Shown here one piece after another: positions 27,431-37,375 of a DNA stretch of 64,000 bases. The stretch covers positions 2,542,001 to 2,606,000 of the forward strand of contig CAVPVY010000005.1 of the NCBI GenBank assembly GCA_963709355.1. Reading direction: 5' to 3'. How positions within the stretch are numbered: position 1 is the stretch's first letter; each line of letters opens with the position of its first letter. The position numbers and the translations under genes are program-made. The notes beneath the pieces are model-generated. The model saw nothing but the letters and a program-made list of their open reading frames with translations, was not told the origin of the DNA and did no database searches. The DNA comes from PLOWO2-12-38-17 sp963709355 (GTDB taxonomy: Bacteria; Planctomycetota; Brocadiia; Brocadiales; Brocadiaceae).

Positions 27431-29584
27431 CTATGTTCTAAACTTTTTAATAACTTCTTTAGAATCATCCGCCAGTTTATTTAATTCGGCAACAGCAGTT
27501 GTAGATTGTTTTAAACCTGCGGCTGTTTGTTTTACTACTTCGGATATTTCTTTCATGGTTAATACAACCTGCTCTGTGGCGCTCTTTTGCTGATTTGTTG
27601 CCATAACGATTTGCCTGGATGCCTCCGCTGTTTGTTTTATCAGATTTAAAATCGCCTCGATAGCTTGCCCTGCCTTCTGCACTATATCTACCCCTTTTTC
27701 CACATTCTTTACACCCTGGTCGGTTGTTATAACTGCCGCATTAGTCGCCGATTGAATCTCATTAACGATGCCTTTTATTTCTTCCGCTGATGTTTTTGTT
27801 CGTTCTGCAAGCCTTCTTACTTCGGCTGCTACCACACCAAACCGTTTGCCAAATTCACCGGCAACCGATGCCTCTATTGAGGCATTTAACGCTAACAGAT
27901 GTGTTTCGCCTGCGATCTCTTTGATGATCCCCAACACATCGCCAATCTTTTGCGCTTTTTCACTGAGAGAAAGAATTTTGGACGCACTCGCCTTTGTTAC
28001 ACTCTTAACTTCTTCCATAATGTGAACGGATGCTATGACAGCATCTGTCCCTTGAAGACCCATGTTTTCCGAATCTGAGGCAATCTTTGCTACAGACTCC
28101 GCACTGACAGCAATCTGTTTTGCCGAAGCGGAGAGTTCTTCGATTGTTGAAGTTATTTCAGCGGTAGAGACGGCTAATTCAGCGGTACCACTTGTTTGTT
28201 CCTCCGAATTAGCCAGTATCTCAGTAGTAATAGAGGAGATACGCGCAACAGACTCCTGGGTTTGTTTAATTATTGTGCGCAAATTTTCCAGCATGTAATT
28301 AAATGCATGTGCAAGCTCTCCCTTAGCTTCAACGTTTGTTGTAAGATCGCCTCCGGATATAATTCCTGCCTGCTTTACCAATAACCGCATGTTTTTTATC
28401 ATCTCATTAAATACGTTTATTAAAACGCCAATCTCGTCGTAACTTTGCATCTTTACATCTTTATCGAGCTTCCCTTCACCGACATGCATTGAAACCGCAA
28501 TTAGTTCCTGAACAGGTTTTGTAGTAGCACGTGCCGAGAATATGGCAATAACAACTACCATAATTATGGTTATAGACAAAAGAATACCCTGGTGTGTCTT
28601 GGTAGTTCTTAAGGGAGCGAAAGCCTCTTCTTCATCTATTTCTGCAAGTAATACCCAGTTTGTATGCTTGATTGGATACCATGCGCCAACCACGGGAATA
28701 TTCCTGTAATCCGTATAAGTAGAGACTCCGCTTTTACCTGCCAAACCCTCATTTACCCCAAAGGTATCCACCTTAAGCTTAAGCACAATATCTTTTTGGA
28801 ATCTGGATTCCGAAACCATGAGTTTCTCATGATTCACGATATAGGTCTCACCTGACTCCCCCAAGTGCTCGCGGTCAACCAGCACATTGTAAAGCTTATT
28901 CATATTTATTTCAGCTATAACACAACCTATGAACCTCCCTTGCTGATCAAGGCAAGGCGTTACTACATACAAAAGATTTTTGTCAGCTAATTTATTGTAA
29001 AACAAGTCTGTAAAATAGGTCTTCTCCTTACCACGTTTAAAATATGGTTCTGTGGATATATCCAATCCCATGTCCCATTCTAGATCCCCATATTCAGCGC
29101 TTGTTAACTCTATTTTCCCCTCCGCAGAAACCAGCATTATATCATTATAACCTCTGAGTGAGGCAATTAGATCTAAGGTTCCATGCGTATTCTTAAACAA
29201 CATATTGTTAAAGTCAGGGTCAAATTTATTAACCTTTTCAATGGATATCTGTCTTAAAACCTCTATCACAAACCAATTTTTTGCAATGATCTCTACATCA
29301 AGCCTAATTTCTTCTAACTTTTCACTTAAAAATATGGCGCGTGTCTTTCCTACGGAAAGTAATTTCTCGCACACATTTGTATAAATAGTGGAGGATATCT
29401 TTCTCTGAGCCCCAATTCCAATACAAAAGACAGGAACCGAGGTTACTACCAGCAATACGACAATCAAATTTTTCGTCAGTTTCAATCTTTGGATAACTTT
29501 TGCCTTAATCAATACAAATAAGGAAATATTAAAAATCAGTATAATAACAAGGGGTATAACGATGCTCCAATATGTATCCGCCAT
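27431..29584 (-). CDS. Methyl-accepting chemotaxis protein (Cache-HAMP-MCP signal)
   Basis: 717 residues. Membrane segments near 8-28 and 38-58; a large extracytoplasmic sensor (~60-330) with Cache-like stretches (SAEYGDLEWDMGLDISTEPYFKRG, LLYVVTPCLDQQGRFIGCVIAEI); TM near 333-352; HAMP; then the long coiled-coil signalling domain with hairpin tip GEFGKRFGVVAAEVRRLAERT. The ligand is unknown; Cache domains often bind small organic molecules. It lies 2 bp before the upstream cheW and 34 bp after the other, so it is probably the dedicated receptor of this cluster. Confidence 0.95.
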   Translation of the reverse strand: MADTYWSIVIPLVIILIFNISLFVLIKAKVIQRLKLTKNLIVVLLVVTSVPVFCIGIGAQRKISSTIYTNVCEKLLSVGKTRAIFLSEKLEEIRLDVEIIAKNWFVIEVLRQISIEKVNKFDPDFNNMLFKNTHGTLDLIASLRGYNDIMLVSAEGKIELTSAEYGDLEWDMGLDISTEPYFKRGKEKTYFTDLFYNKLADKNLLYVVTPCLDQQGRFIGCVIAEINMNKLYNVLVDREHLGESGETYIVNHEKLMVSESRFQKDIVLKLKVDTFGVNEGLAGKSGVSTYTDYRNIPVVGAWYPIKHTNWVLLAEIDEEEAFAPLRTTKTHQGILLSITIIMVVVIAIFSARATTKPVQELIAVSMHVGEGKLDKDVKMQSYDEIGVLINVFNEMIKNMRLLVKQAGIISGGDLTTNVEAKGELAHAFNYMLENLRTIIKQTQESVARISSITTEILANSEEQTSGTAELAVSTAEITSTIEELSASAKQIAVSAESVAKIASDSENMGLQGTDAVIASVHIMEEVKSVTKASASKILSLSEKAQKIGDVLGIIKEIAGETHLLALNASIEASVAGEFGKRFGVVAAEVRRLAERTKTSAEEIKGIVNEIQSATNAAVITTDQGVKNVEKGVDIVQKAGQAIEAILNLIKQTAEASRQIVMATNQQKSATEQVVLTMKEISEVVKQTAAGLKQSTTAVAELNKLADDSKEVIKKFRT

Positions 29585-29586
29585 AA

Positions 29587-30066
29587 TTATTTCTCCTGTT
29601 TAAATAATAATCTTTCGATGTCCAGAATACCCATTAATCCGAGATCAATCTGTACCTGGCCTTGAATATAGATACGTATTTCGCCGCTTAATGTGGAAAG
29701 GGGGGCTTCTATATCTTTTTTCAAAACGGAGTATATATCTATAACTTCGTCGCAAAAAATTCCTACAGGACCTTCAATAGTTTTTACAACCACCGCTTGA
29801 CTATTTTCTGTTGGTATTGCATTTCCAATATTGAGTAATATCTTTATATCCACAATACACAAGATTTCTCCGTGGATATTCACTAAACCCATGATATACG
29901 GAGCCGTTCCCGGGATACTTGTTATTTGGAGAAATCTGGCAACTTCTCTTGTTTTTTCAATAGGAATTCCATATATCTCTTTTCCTAGTCGTATCCCTAT
30001 GAACTGGTGCAGTTCTTCTTGTAAGGGGCCTTGCGTCGCCTGGCTTTTATCACTGATCATTAGCAT
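29587..30066 (-). CDS. cheW: CheW coupling protein
   Basis: About 159 residues starting at ATG 30066, which follows AAAGGAGATTG; longer frames upstream would include the ribosome site itself. Core CheW features: QFIGIRLGKEIYGIPIEKTREV, GTAPYIMGLVNIHGEILCIVDI and GPVGIFCDEVIDIYSV. Unlike the other cheW in the cluster it has no insertion. First gene of the chemosensory operon (cheW-mcp-cheW-cheA-cheB). Likely promoter in the ~285-bp AT-rich gap to 30376, where I see no gene. Confidence 0.92.
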   Translation of the reverse strand: MLMISDKSQATQGPLQEELHQFIGIRLGKEIYGIPIEKTREVARFLQITSIPGTAPYIMGLVNIHGEILCIVDIKILLNIGNAIPTENSQAVVVKTIEGPVGIFCDEVIDIYSVLKKDIEAPLSTLSGEIRIYIQGQVQIDLGLMGILDIERLLFKQEK

Positions 30067-30376
30067 CAATCTCCTTTTTTTAGATATCATGGAGGCACTC
30101 AGTGTATACTTGACAAAGGTTATAACAATTTAGAATAGTATTTGCAATTATAGAATGGAATCTTTTTACTTCTCTCCTCAAAATTCAATAAATTAAAAAT
30201 CCTTGTTTTTGCTAAAAAAGAACTTTAAAATCTATTAATTAAAGAAGTAGTATAAGATTTAAAAGACATACAATTAGCCTCGAATTATGAGTACCAAGGA
30301 TATCGCAGAGAATTTATCAACGATATTTATAACAAAATTTAGTTCCAGTATTTGCACAGTTTGATACTATTTATAC

Positions 30377-31786
30377 ATGCATACAACAACCGTCGAAAAA
30401 ACAATAAAAAGCAAACTAGCAGAAACCTTCAACAGCCTAATTGGCAAGGAAAATGTGCTTTATAAAACGGAGGATAGGATATGCTATGCATATGATGGTA
30501 GTAAACAAAAGTATATACCTGATATCGTATTACAACCAAGGTCTGCACAACACGTATCAAATATTCTAGAATTCGCAAACAAACACGAGATTCCAGTATG
30601 CCCGCGTGGCGCAGGTTCTGGGCTTACAGGAGGAGCAATACCCGTAAAAGGCGGTATTGTGCTCGATTTCTCAAAAATGAACCAAATAATTGAAATAATC
30701 CCTGAGGACCTGACTGCCACAGTTGAACCCGGTGTTATCACACAAACATTACAGATTGAGGTTGCTAAATATAAGCTCTTTTATCCACCAGACCCCGCCA
30801 GCGCTGCATTCTCCACAGTCGGAGGTAACGTTGCTGAATGTTCTGGTGGCATCACAGGGTTAAAATACGGCGTTACCCGTGACTATATTTTGTCCCTTGA
30901 GGTTGTTCTTGCAGATGGACGTATTATACATACAGGACGAAAGACATTAAAAAGCGTAACTGGTTATGACCTGACTCGTCTATTTATTGGTTCTGAAGGT
31001 ACACTTGGCATCTTTACGAAAATAACTGTAAAACTAATTCCCCTTCCTGAAAGAATTGAAACGCTTCTGGTTTTCTTTTCAACACCACAGGATGCTGTTA
31101 AAACCGCTAATATTATCATTTCAAACAATATCTTACCAAGGGCGCTTGAGTTTATTGATAAATCAAGTACTGACTGTATTAAGGGCTATAAACAGGAAAT
31201 TCAAATCCCTGAAGAGGTACATGCTATACTGCTTATTGATATAGACGGAAATGCGGAGGCGGTTAAGAAAGAAAGGTCTATTGTTGAAAAGATTATAGCA
31301 GAAAACAATCCGCTAAGGGTAATTCCAGCAAAGAGTTCAAATGAACGCGATAATCTTTGGGAGGTAAGACGCGCCATATCTCCTGCACTTTACAATATAG
31401 CTCCATTTAAGATTAATGAAGACATTTGCGTCCCTAGAAGTAAAATACTAGAAATTTTACAAAGAATTGCTTATATAAATAAAAAATACCCCTTCCTAAA
31501 AATTGCTAATTTCGGTCATATTGGCGACGGTAACATCCATGTTAATATCATGTATGGAAATGAAACACGGCATGGAGCAGAGGCTAAGAAGATGATTAAA
31601 GAGATTTTACGCAATGTAGTTGAACTTGGAGGGACAATTTCGGGTGAACACGGAATAGGAAATGTAAAATCAGAATTTTTATCCCTCGAAATACCCCCTA
31701 GCGAACTACAGATAATGAAGGATATAAAACGGTTACTGGACCCTAAAGGTATATTGAATCCTGGTAAGATGTTTTGCCAGATTTAA
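30377..31786 (+). CDS. glcD: FAD-linked oxidase, glycolate oxidase GlcD-like
   Basis: 469 residues. The FAD-binding PCMH domain has CPRGAGSGLTGGAIPV near 78 and STVGGNVAECSGG near 145; the C-terminal domain has NFGHIGDGNIHVN near 380 and SGEHGIGNVKSEFL near 415. This is the 2-hydroxyacid dehydrogenase family of glycolate oxidase and D-lactate dehydrogenase. The partner subunits GlcE and GlcF are not adjacent, so the electron acceptor is unclear and the exact substrate cannot be assigned. It stands alone, 185 bp before an aminotransferase. Confidence 0.85.
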   Translation: MHTTTVEKTIKSKLAETFNSLIGKENVLYKTEDRICYAYDGSKQKYIPDIVLQPRSAQHVSNILEFANKHEIPVCPRGAGSGLTGGAIPVKGGIVLDFSKMNQIIEIIPEDLTATVEPGVITQTLQIEVAKYKLFYPPDPASAAFSTVGGNVAECSGGITGLKYGVTRDYILSLEVVLADGRIIHTGRKTLKSVTGYDLTRLFIGSEGTLGIFTKITVKLIPLPERIETLLVFFSTPQDAVKTANIIISNNILPRALEFIDKSSTDCIKGYKQEIQIPEEVHAILLIDIDGNAEAVKKERSIVEKIIAENNPLRVIPAKSSNERDNLWEVRRAISPALYNIAPFKINEDICVPRSKILEILQRIAYINKKYPFLKIANFGHIGDGNIHVNIMYGNETRHGAEAKKMIKEILRNVVELGGTISGEHGIGNVKSEFLSLEIPPSELQIMKDIKRLLDPKGILNPGKMFCQI

Positions 31787-31971
31787 GTAGTATGGGATTT
31801 ATATCAAAACGAGTACTACAAGTTTTAATTAGGTATTCGGCAAGTTTCTTTATTTACAAATGTCAATATAGAGACACGCTGCTGTGCATCTCTACAGGTT
31901 CGAGATATCTAAAGGTTAAATTATTTCAAGAAATAAAGTAATATTATAATTTTACAGGGAGACTTTAAGTT

Positions 31972-33159
31972 ATGACATTATCAAGAATTGCAAGAGAAGT
32001 AAAAACCTCCGCCACGCTTGCTATCACTGCAAAGGCAAAACAACTTGCGGCAAAGGGCATTGATGTAATCGGCTTCGGCGCCGGAGAACCGGATTTCGAT
32101 ACGCCTGAAAACATTAAAAATGCAGCCATCAAGGCAATCAAGGACGGCTATACCAAGTATACGCCTACTGCAGGAGTGCCTGCACTAAAAGAATCAATCT
32201 GCGAAAAACTTTCAAAAGATAACAGTCTAAACTATAAGCCCTCACAAATTATTGTGTCTGCCGGGGCAAAGCAGGCAATACTTAATATTGTACTTGTCGT
32301 ATGCGACACTGGAGACGAGGCTATTATTCCCTCTCCATACTGGGTGAGTTATCCTGAGATGGTCGTTATGGCAGGCGCTAAACCCGTATTTATCGAAACA
32401 ACTGATAAAGAAAATTTTAAAATTACAAAAGAGTCACTTGCAAAGGCACTAACACCCAGAACCAAATTACTATTTATGAACAGTCCAAACAATCCAACAG
32501 GTATGGTGTATACAGAAAAAGAAATCAGAGAAATTGTTGGGTTTGCTGTTGAAAAAGGGCTTTATGTAATATCCGATGAGATATATGAAAAAGTACTGTA
32601 TGACGGTGTTAAACATTTTAGCCCGGCAATCATCGATGATGAGTGTTATAAAAAGGTCATTACCGTAAATGGCTTCTCAAAGGTCTATTCCATGACTGGT
32701 TGGCGCCTGGGATATGCTGCCGGATACGAAGAAATCATTAAGGCTGCTACTAATATTCAGGACCACACAACATCTGGGGCAAACTCCATTACCCAACTAG
32801 CAGGTATTGAAGCGATAATGGGTAATCAGGATTCCGTTGCTAAAATGGTGTCCGAATTCGACAGACGCAGAAAATATGCAGTTGAAAGACTCAACAGAAT
32901 AAAAGATGTATCCTGCTTATTACCACACGGTGCCTTTTATGCGTTTCCAAAGGTCTCCGGTCTATATAAAAAGAATATAAACGGACAGACAGTAACAAAC
33001 TCATTTGATTTAGTAAATCTCTTGCTAGAAAAGGCACACGTTGCGTTTGTTCCTGGTGCGCCATTTGGAGCTGATGAATACATCAGGATTTCCTATGCAA
33101 CATCCATGGCAAACATAGAAAAAGGACTGGATCGGTTTGAAAAATTCCTGGCGGGCTAA
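31972..33159 (+). CDS. aspC: Class I/II pyridoxal-phosphate aminotransferase (aspartate aminotransferase type)
   Basis: 395 residues. ATG follows CAGGGAGACTTTAAGTT, a good ribosome site. GFGAGEPDFDTPENI near 35, NSPNNPTG near 170, and the Schiff-base Lys in NGFSKVYSMTGWRLGY near 235 identify subgroup I-gamma bacterial aspartate/prephenate aminotransferases. Cytoplasmic. Followed by a strong bidirectional terminator. Confidence 0.92.
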   Translation: MTLSRIAREVKTSATLAITAKAKQLAAKGIDVIGFGAGEPDFDTPENIKNAAIKAIKDGYTKYTPTAGVPALKESICEKLSKDNSLNYKPSQIIVSAGAKQAILNIVLVVCDTGDEAIIPSPYWVSYPEMVVMAGAKPVFIETTDKENFKITKESLAKALTPRTKLLFMNSPNNPTGMVYTEKEIREIVGFAVEKGLYVISDEIYEKVLYDGVKHFSPAIIDDECYKKVITVNGFSKVYSMTGWRLGYAAGYEEIIKAATNIQDHTTSGANSITQLAGIEAIMGNQDSVAKMVSEFDRRRKYAVERLNRIKDVSCLLPHGAFYAFPKVSGLYKKNINGQTVTNSFDLVNLLLEKAHVAFVPGAPFGADEYIRISYATSMANIEKGLDRFEKFLAG

Positions 33160-33255
33160 ATTCTGATAATGAATACATAATAAATATTGGGACAAATGAC
33201 ATATCTTCTTTTACTTCTTTAATAGGTTTCTTATCATATCTACAATCATACAAAA

Positions 33256-33299
33256 AAAAGCCTTGTAATTGGAATTATTTATTCAATTACAAGGCTTTT
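33256..33299. terminator. Bidirectional intrinsic terminator
   Basis: Perfect 16-bp stem: AAAAGCCTTGTAATTG, loop of 12, then CAATTACAAGGCTTTT, with a T-rich tract on the plus side and an A8 run giving a U tract on the minus side. It separates the convergent aminotransferase gene and HAO-like gene. Confidence 0.92.
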
Positions 33300-33387
33300 A
33301 TTATTTATTGATTCTTTTTTTCAACATTATTGATGCCATCCGATTAATTTTAATTCCGGATAACGCCAATTACAAAATAATTAAATT

Positions 33388-35043
33388 TTATTCTGACATG
33401 CAGTTTTCACCCTCATGCTTACATGCAGATTTATCTACGTCTCCTGCCTTCCTCTTCCAACCCAAAAGCATATCGGTGTACTCGCCGTGTTTCCAGAAAT
33501 CATATGCCTTGTGTTTTATTCCTACCTGGTTCTTCAAGCGCCTTTATCCTCCTCAGTCTGCTGGCTTCGCCCTTAATCTGGACGAGCCAACGATCCTGCA
33601 GGAAAGCCCCCTTCCCGTAGGTAGCGCCATACATAGCTCCGTGCGCCATGGCCTTGTATACTGCATTGGTTATATAAACAAGCATCTCGAAGGAGGTGCG
33701 TTCTATGTCAGAGACGTTGAACATCCTCCCTTCGCCTCCTATCAAGACTAAAGGTATAATGTCCTGCATAATCAGGAGCAAGATCGTTCGGCATAGGATC
33801 CAACATGCCGTCGTTATAAAGATCAGTCACGATCTTCATGGCCTCACGCCATTTGACAAAGCTTATCTTTACGGCTTCGTCCATTGCTTCAAATGGTCTG
33901 CTGCAAATCTGGGAGAATGACAGCCCTTGCAGGTATTAATCCAATTCTGACGGGATTCCTTAAATTTAGGAGCGCCCCTGTCTACAAGAGACGTACCCAT
34001 ATGGCTATTGATCGTGGAGGCCTTTTGCGCATTGTGTTCGCCGTCCTTCATATGACAAAACGCACAGGTAGGGGTTTTGTAATTTGCCGGCTTCAAGGGT
34101 TTCGACCAATCCCACGTATGCTGCTCAGATTCATAAATCATACCGTGATAGGATTCCCTGTACATCTCATATTCATAGTGATCCAAGCCCGGTGTGGCAG
34201 ATACCGCAGTTATTGGGTTTTCTCGCCTCTGCCAAGGAAAAGTCGTGCCTCGTATGGCATCCATCGCACCGGTTCTCAGCAATGCCATGGCATGTAGCAC
34301 AGGCCGTTACCTCCGCTTCCGGCTTTGCTATCTGCCAGGAGGCTTCAACCAGTACTTACATGAAATGCGTGTGTATGCGAGCCAATCTTGCCGGCACGGT
34401 GTCCTGCCTGCTGTTCAGGATGACACTCACCACAATGCTTCCAGGAAGGCATATACAGCTGCTGGTGATTGTTCCCATGGCATTTGTCGCATCCGACAAC
34501 ACCCTTTTCTGTCGAGGCATGTTTGCTCTTTTTCCATTGTGCAACAATACCCGGCGTCTGCACCGTATGACACATAACACACTCTTCATGCTTAAACTCT
34601 CCAGACACGTTCATATTTGGTGTATAATAATGATCAGGATCATACCATCTGATAAGAGGCAAAAATTTAAACAGCTTCCCAAACTTACCCTCACCAGGCA
34701 ATGATCTCTTCCGGGCTCGTGTATGTTGCAGTTAACCCACTTGAATAAAGACTGCCAGAATTATCCGGACCTGTTTTTTCTCCCGTTATCTCGGATATAA
34801 TTTGCTGAATGGTCCTCTTGTCTTTCGGATGAGACCATGACTCTTCTATTTTAACCGGACTACCAGATGCTGCTTCTGCCTTAGCTTCTACTGGTTTTGG
34901 TTCTTCGACAGCAGGTTTTATCTGCGCCTCCTGTCTGGAAACGCTAACCTCCTTTTTTACACCTGTCTGCTCACAACCCAAAAAGGCAAAACCGAATAAG
35001 GCAAAGAAACTTACCTACAAACGCCTTTAATATAACTGCCCAT
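33388..35043 (-). CDS. Octaheme hydroxylamine oxidoreductase-like lipoprotein, with about six apparent frameshifts
   Basis: Reading the minus strand across shifts gives one protein of about 550 residues. ATG 35043 follows AAAGGAGG. A leader (VSFFALFGFAFLGC) ends in a lipobox, then comes an Ala/Pro/Glu-rich linker. Eight CxxCH heme motifs follow in order: CVMCH, CDKCH, CGECH, CATCH, CDGCH, CGICH, CAFCH, CKGCH. The HAO-type C-terminal helices follow (SDIERTSFEMLVYITNAVYKAMAHG, FLQDRWLVQIKGEASRL) and it ends ENCMSE. Breaks lie near 35015, 34700, 34330, 34190, 33890, 33740 and possibly 33515. HAO-family enzymes oxidise hydroxylamine or hydrazine or reduce nitrite in the periplasm or anammoxosome; which applies is not readable. 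Whether it is a pseudogene or misread is discussed under findings. Confidence 0.82.
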
Positions 35044-35115
35044 ATTCTATATCTTCCTCCTTTCAAATTTTAATCGGCAAACGTACATTTAAGATTTTAT
35101 ACGATGCAGTTCCGT

Positions 35116-35348
35116 TTATTTTTTTGTTATTTCTACCTTCCAAACTTCTGGACCCTGTTCAATATATTTCCAGTCTAATTGTCCCGTACGCTCGGCATCT
35201 AACTGGTACTTTAACGGCTTTGGGTCATGATCGTTTATCAGCACCATCATTTCTCCCTTTTTCAGACCATCAAACGTGTTAAATATCTTTGGATGTCTTT
35301 CCTTGGGTACAATATTTCTAACATCTAGTATAATAGGCGTTATTACAT
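35116..35348 (-). CDS. DUF2249 domain protein (start needs one-base correction)
   Basis: About 77 residues: ILDVRNIVPKERHPKIF, then FDGLKKGEMMVLINDHDPKPL, then DWKYIEQGPEVWKVEI, the DUF2249 pattern. An AAGGAGGAG ribosome site and ATG stand at 35346-35348, but ATG is followed directly by TAATAACG; one more G (ATGGTAATAACG) would give M-V-I-T-P in frame. The gene is thus easily missed. DUF2249 genes commonly lie near hemerythrin, nitrite reductase and NO-response genes in other bacteria. It lies 72 bp upstream of the HAO-like gene. Confidence 0.75.
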
Positions 35349-35387
35349 GATTCTCCTCCTTAATTATCTACTCAATCTCATCCAACA

Positions 35388-35684
35388 CTAATACGCTAGA
35401 ACAACCATTCTTTCAAGCACTTCATTCCCCTCGATGCACCCTCAGGGGCAATAATGATCATATCTTTCTTCCATATCAATCTTTTTATCGTCAAGCGTAA
35501 AGATACCCCTTTGCCTTCCTTCACATAAAATATACCAATACTGATGCCCGCCATGAGAAGGAATTTCCTGTCCCGGTTCCATACAAATAAGGGGCATCTT
35601 CACCTTTGGCGAAGCAAAAAGAATATTTGGAACAAACTGTTCTTTATTGAATTTTATTTTTTCTTTTAAATTTATCGTTTCCAA
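35388..35684 (-). CDS. Small cupin-domain protein, with two apparent frameshifts
   Basis: N-terminal part reads VKMPLICMEPGQEIPSHGGHQYWYILCEG, a cupin metal-binding motif with a His pair, then FTLDDKKIDMEE. The original frame stops at 35442, but a shifted frame continues DMIIIAPEGASRGMKCL, and a third ends ERMVVLAY at 35388. Together they make a normal ~98-residue cupin. Small cupins of this type often accompany nitrite/NO-metabolism genes; the link here is positional. Confidence 0.72.
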
Positions 35685-35833
35685 AGTTACTTACCTCCAA
35701 AATTACAAAAACTTTTTAAATGATTCCACTTACATAAAATTCACGAATGTTTTACTAACGAAATTCAACTTTTGGCATAGATAGAAGCGAAGATAGTCTA
35801 TTCTCTCTCTTATTATTTGTGTGAAAAGCATAA

Positions 35834-36064
35834 TTATGATTTTTTGTTCAATTCTTGTTTTGCAGCATCATTTAATTCTTTAACAAATTTTTCTACATCG
35901 GTGTTATGCATCATGCAGGCAAGGTTTATATCCTCAGTGCCAAAGGATGGGCAATCAAAACACCCTTTACCAAAATACTTGGTGAAAACCGCTTTTGTTG
36001 CGGGATACTTCTTTGTTACTTCTCCTGTACTCATTTTTTTTGTAATAAGGATTTCACTGCCCAT
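35834..36064 (-). CDS. DUF1858 domain protein
   Basis: 76 residues from ATG 36064, placed just after GGGAGGGGAAAAT. The sequence ITKKMSTGEVTKKYPATKAV, FTKYFGKGCFDCPS, ACMMHNTDVEKFVKELN matches the DUF1858 family, a small helical domain with a CxxC pair found near hybrid-cluster and Ric/ScdA-type iron-sulfur repair proteins. First of four genes on the minus strand leading to the HAO-like gene; the 150-bp gap to the cupin gene leaves room for a second promoter. Confidence 0.85.
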   Translation of the reverse strand: MGSEILITKKMSTGEVTKKYPATKAVFTKYFGKGCFDCPSFGTEDINLACMMHNTDVEKFVKELNDAAKQELNKKS

Positions 36065-36164
36065 ATTTTCCCCTCCCATAATAAAATTTAAGTATGACCT
36101 TGTATACCAGACATCCGCGAACTTACGTTCCTTCGAGGACTGGCTAACTTCGGCTGATTCCTGA

Positions 36165-37375
36165 TCACAATTCAACAGGTGCAATATCTTCAATTCTAAC
36201 CGGTAATCGTACATCTCTTCGGAAGCGGGTCAATATATTTTTTCCTGTATGCCTTGCTCTGCATACGGCATGTCGGATATCTCTTGTTAAAATCCGGATG
36301 AGAAACCATTTTCTTCCATATCTCCTGAATCGGCATGTCACGTACATTTCCAAAGTTTATCGGATTAAAATCACAGGGATTAATATCACCGTACGCCGTC
36401 ATATAAAATTGTGATTGAGCCCCATAACAACCCACACCCCGTGGAGAATTAATAATTGACATACAGTTTACACCCATAGGATTATCCATATCATGATATT
36501 TCTTTGAAATAGCAATTAATTGCTTTCTGTCTTCTGCAGTTAATATCTTTGATGTGTCTTTCAAGAATCTACCGGATGGTATACAATCAAATATTGTTAC
36601 TTCTGAAAAGCCCTGCTCTTGAGCAATCTTTAAAAGCTTTTCCACCTTTCCAGTCTTAATTGATTCGCTTGTCGCATAAGTTGAAATTCCCGTCAATATG
36701 CCGGCTTTTCGACAACGTTCGGCACCCTCAAATGCCTTCTGATAGCAACCTGGTACAGCCCTAAATTCGTTATGCAGTTCCGGTTCACTGCTGTCTATAG
36801 AAATATTCAGAGAAAATAGACCTGCCTTTGCAAGCCTTTTCGACGTTTTCCTCCGTCAAAAGCAGTCCATTGGTAAATATCATTACAATAGCCTTTGTTT
36901 TATCCACATACTGAATGAGTTCGTAAAGTTCTTCTCTAAGCAATGGTTCACCGCCCACGTAAATAACAAGGCTTGCTCCTAAGTCCAATGCGCCATCTAC
37001 CACGGTTTTTATTTCCTCAACAGTCAGTTCTTTTTTTGTAGGGTCAATAAATGGGTCTGCACTGCAATGGATACACTGGCACTGACACTTATGGGTTATG
37101 GCAAGATTAGCAGTAACAGGAAATGCCATCTTATACAGCATCATTCGCAGTTTTCTTTCAAGAAATCTCATCCCTGCCCGGCTAGGAAATGGAGGATTAT
37201 AAAGATTATATACGTGCATGCCGTTAATTTTAGCAATTACCTTTAGTGAATTTATCTTATCAAAAAACTGATCCACGTAAGGCTGAAGCATTTTACCAAG
37301 TACTCCCTCAGCATTTCCAACAATCTTATTTCCTATAATTTCGGCATCTATATGTAAAAAATCAAATGATGTCAT
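36165..37375 (-). CDS. Radical SAM protein with SPASM-like C-terminus, two apparent frameshifts
   Basis: The N-terminal frame has a CxxxCxxC cluster (CQCQCIHCSAD near 103-110), GGEPLLREELYELI and FTNGLLL. It breaks near 36830; a one-base shift continues LAKAGLFSLNISIDSSEPELHNEF, which then joins AFEGAERCRKAGI and KVEKLLKIAQEQGF. SPASM-like Cys residues follow: NCMS, GCYGAQSQFYMTAYGDINPCDF, YPTCRM. A second shift near 36222 gives a better end (VRLPVRIEDIAPVEL, stop 36165). About 400 residues in all. It overlaps the Gfo/Idh/MocA gene by ATGA and so belongs to the lpx transcript. Substrate unknown; related enzymes act in cofactor, lipid or peptide modification. Confidence 0.8.

Noticed and set aside
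33884..34704. Overlapping plus-strand frames (137-206 codons) in the HAO-like region
   Set aside because: The opposite strand encodes CxxCH motifs in consistent order. The plus-strand translations show scattered Cys/His from those codons and no family pattern.
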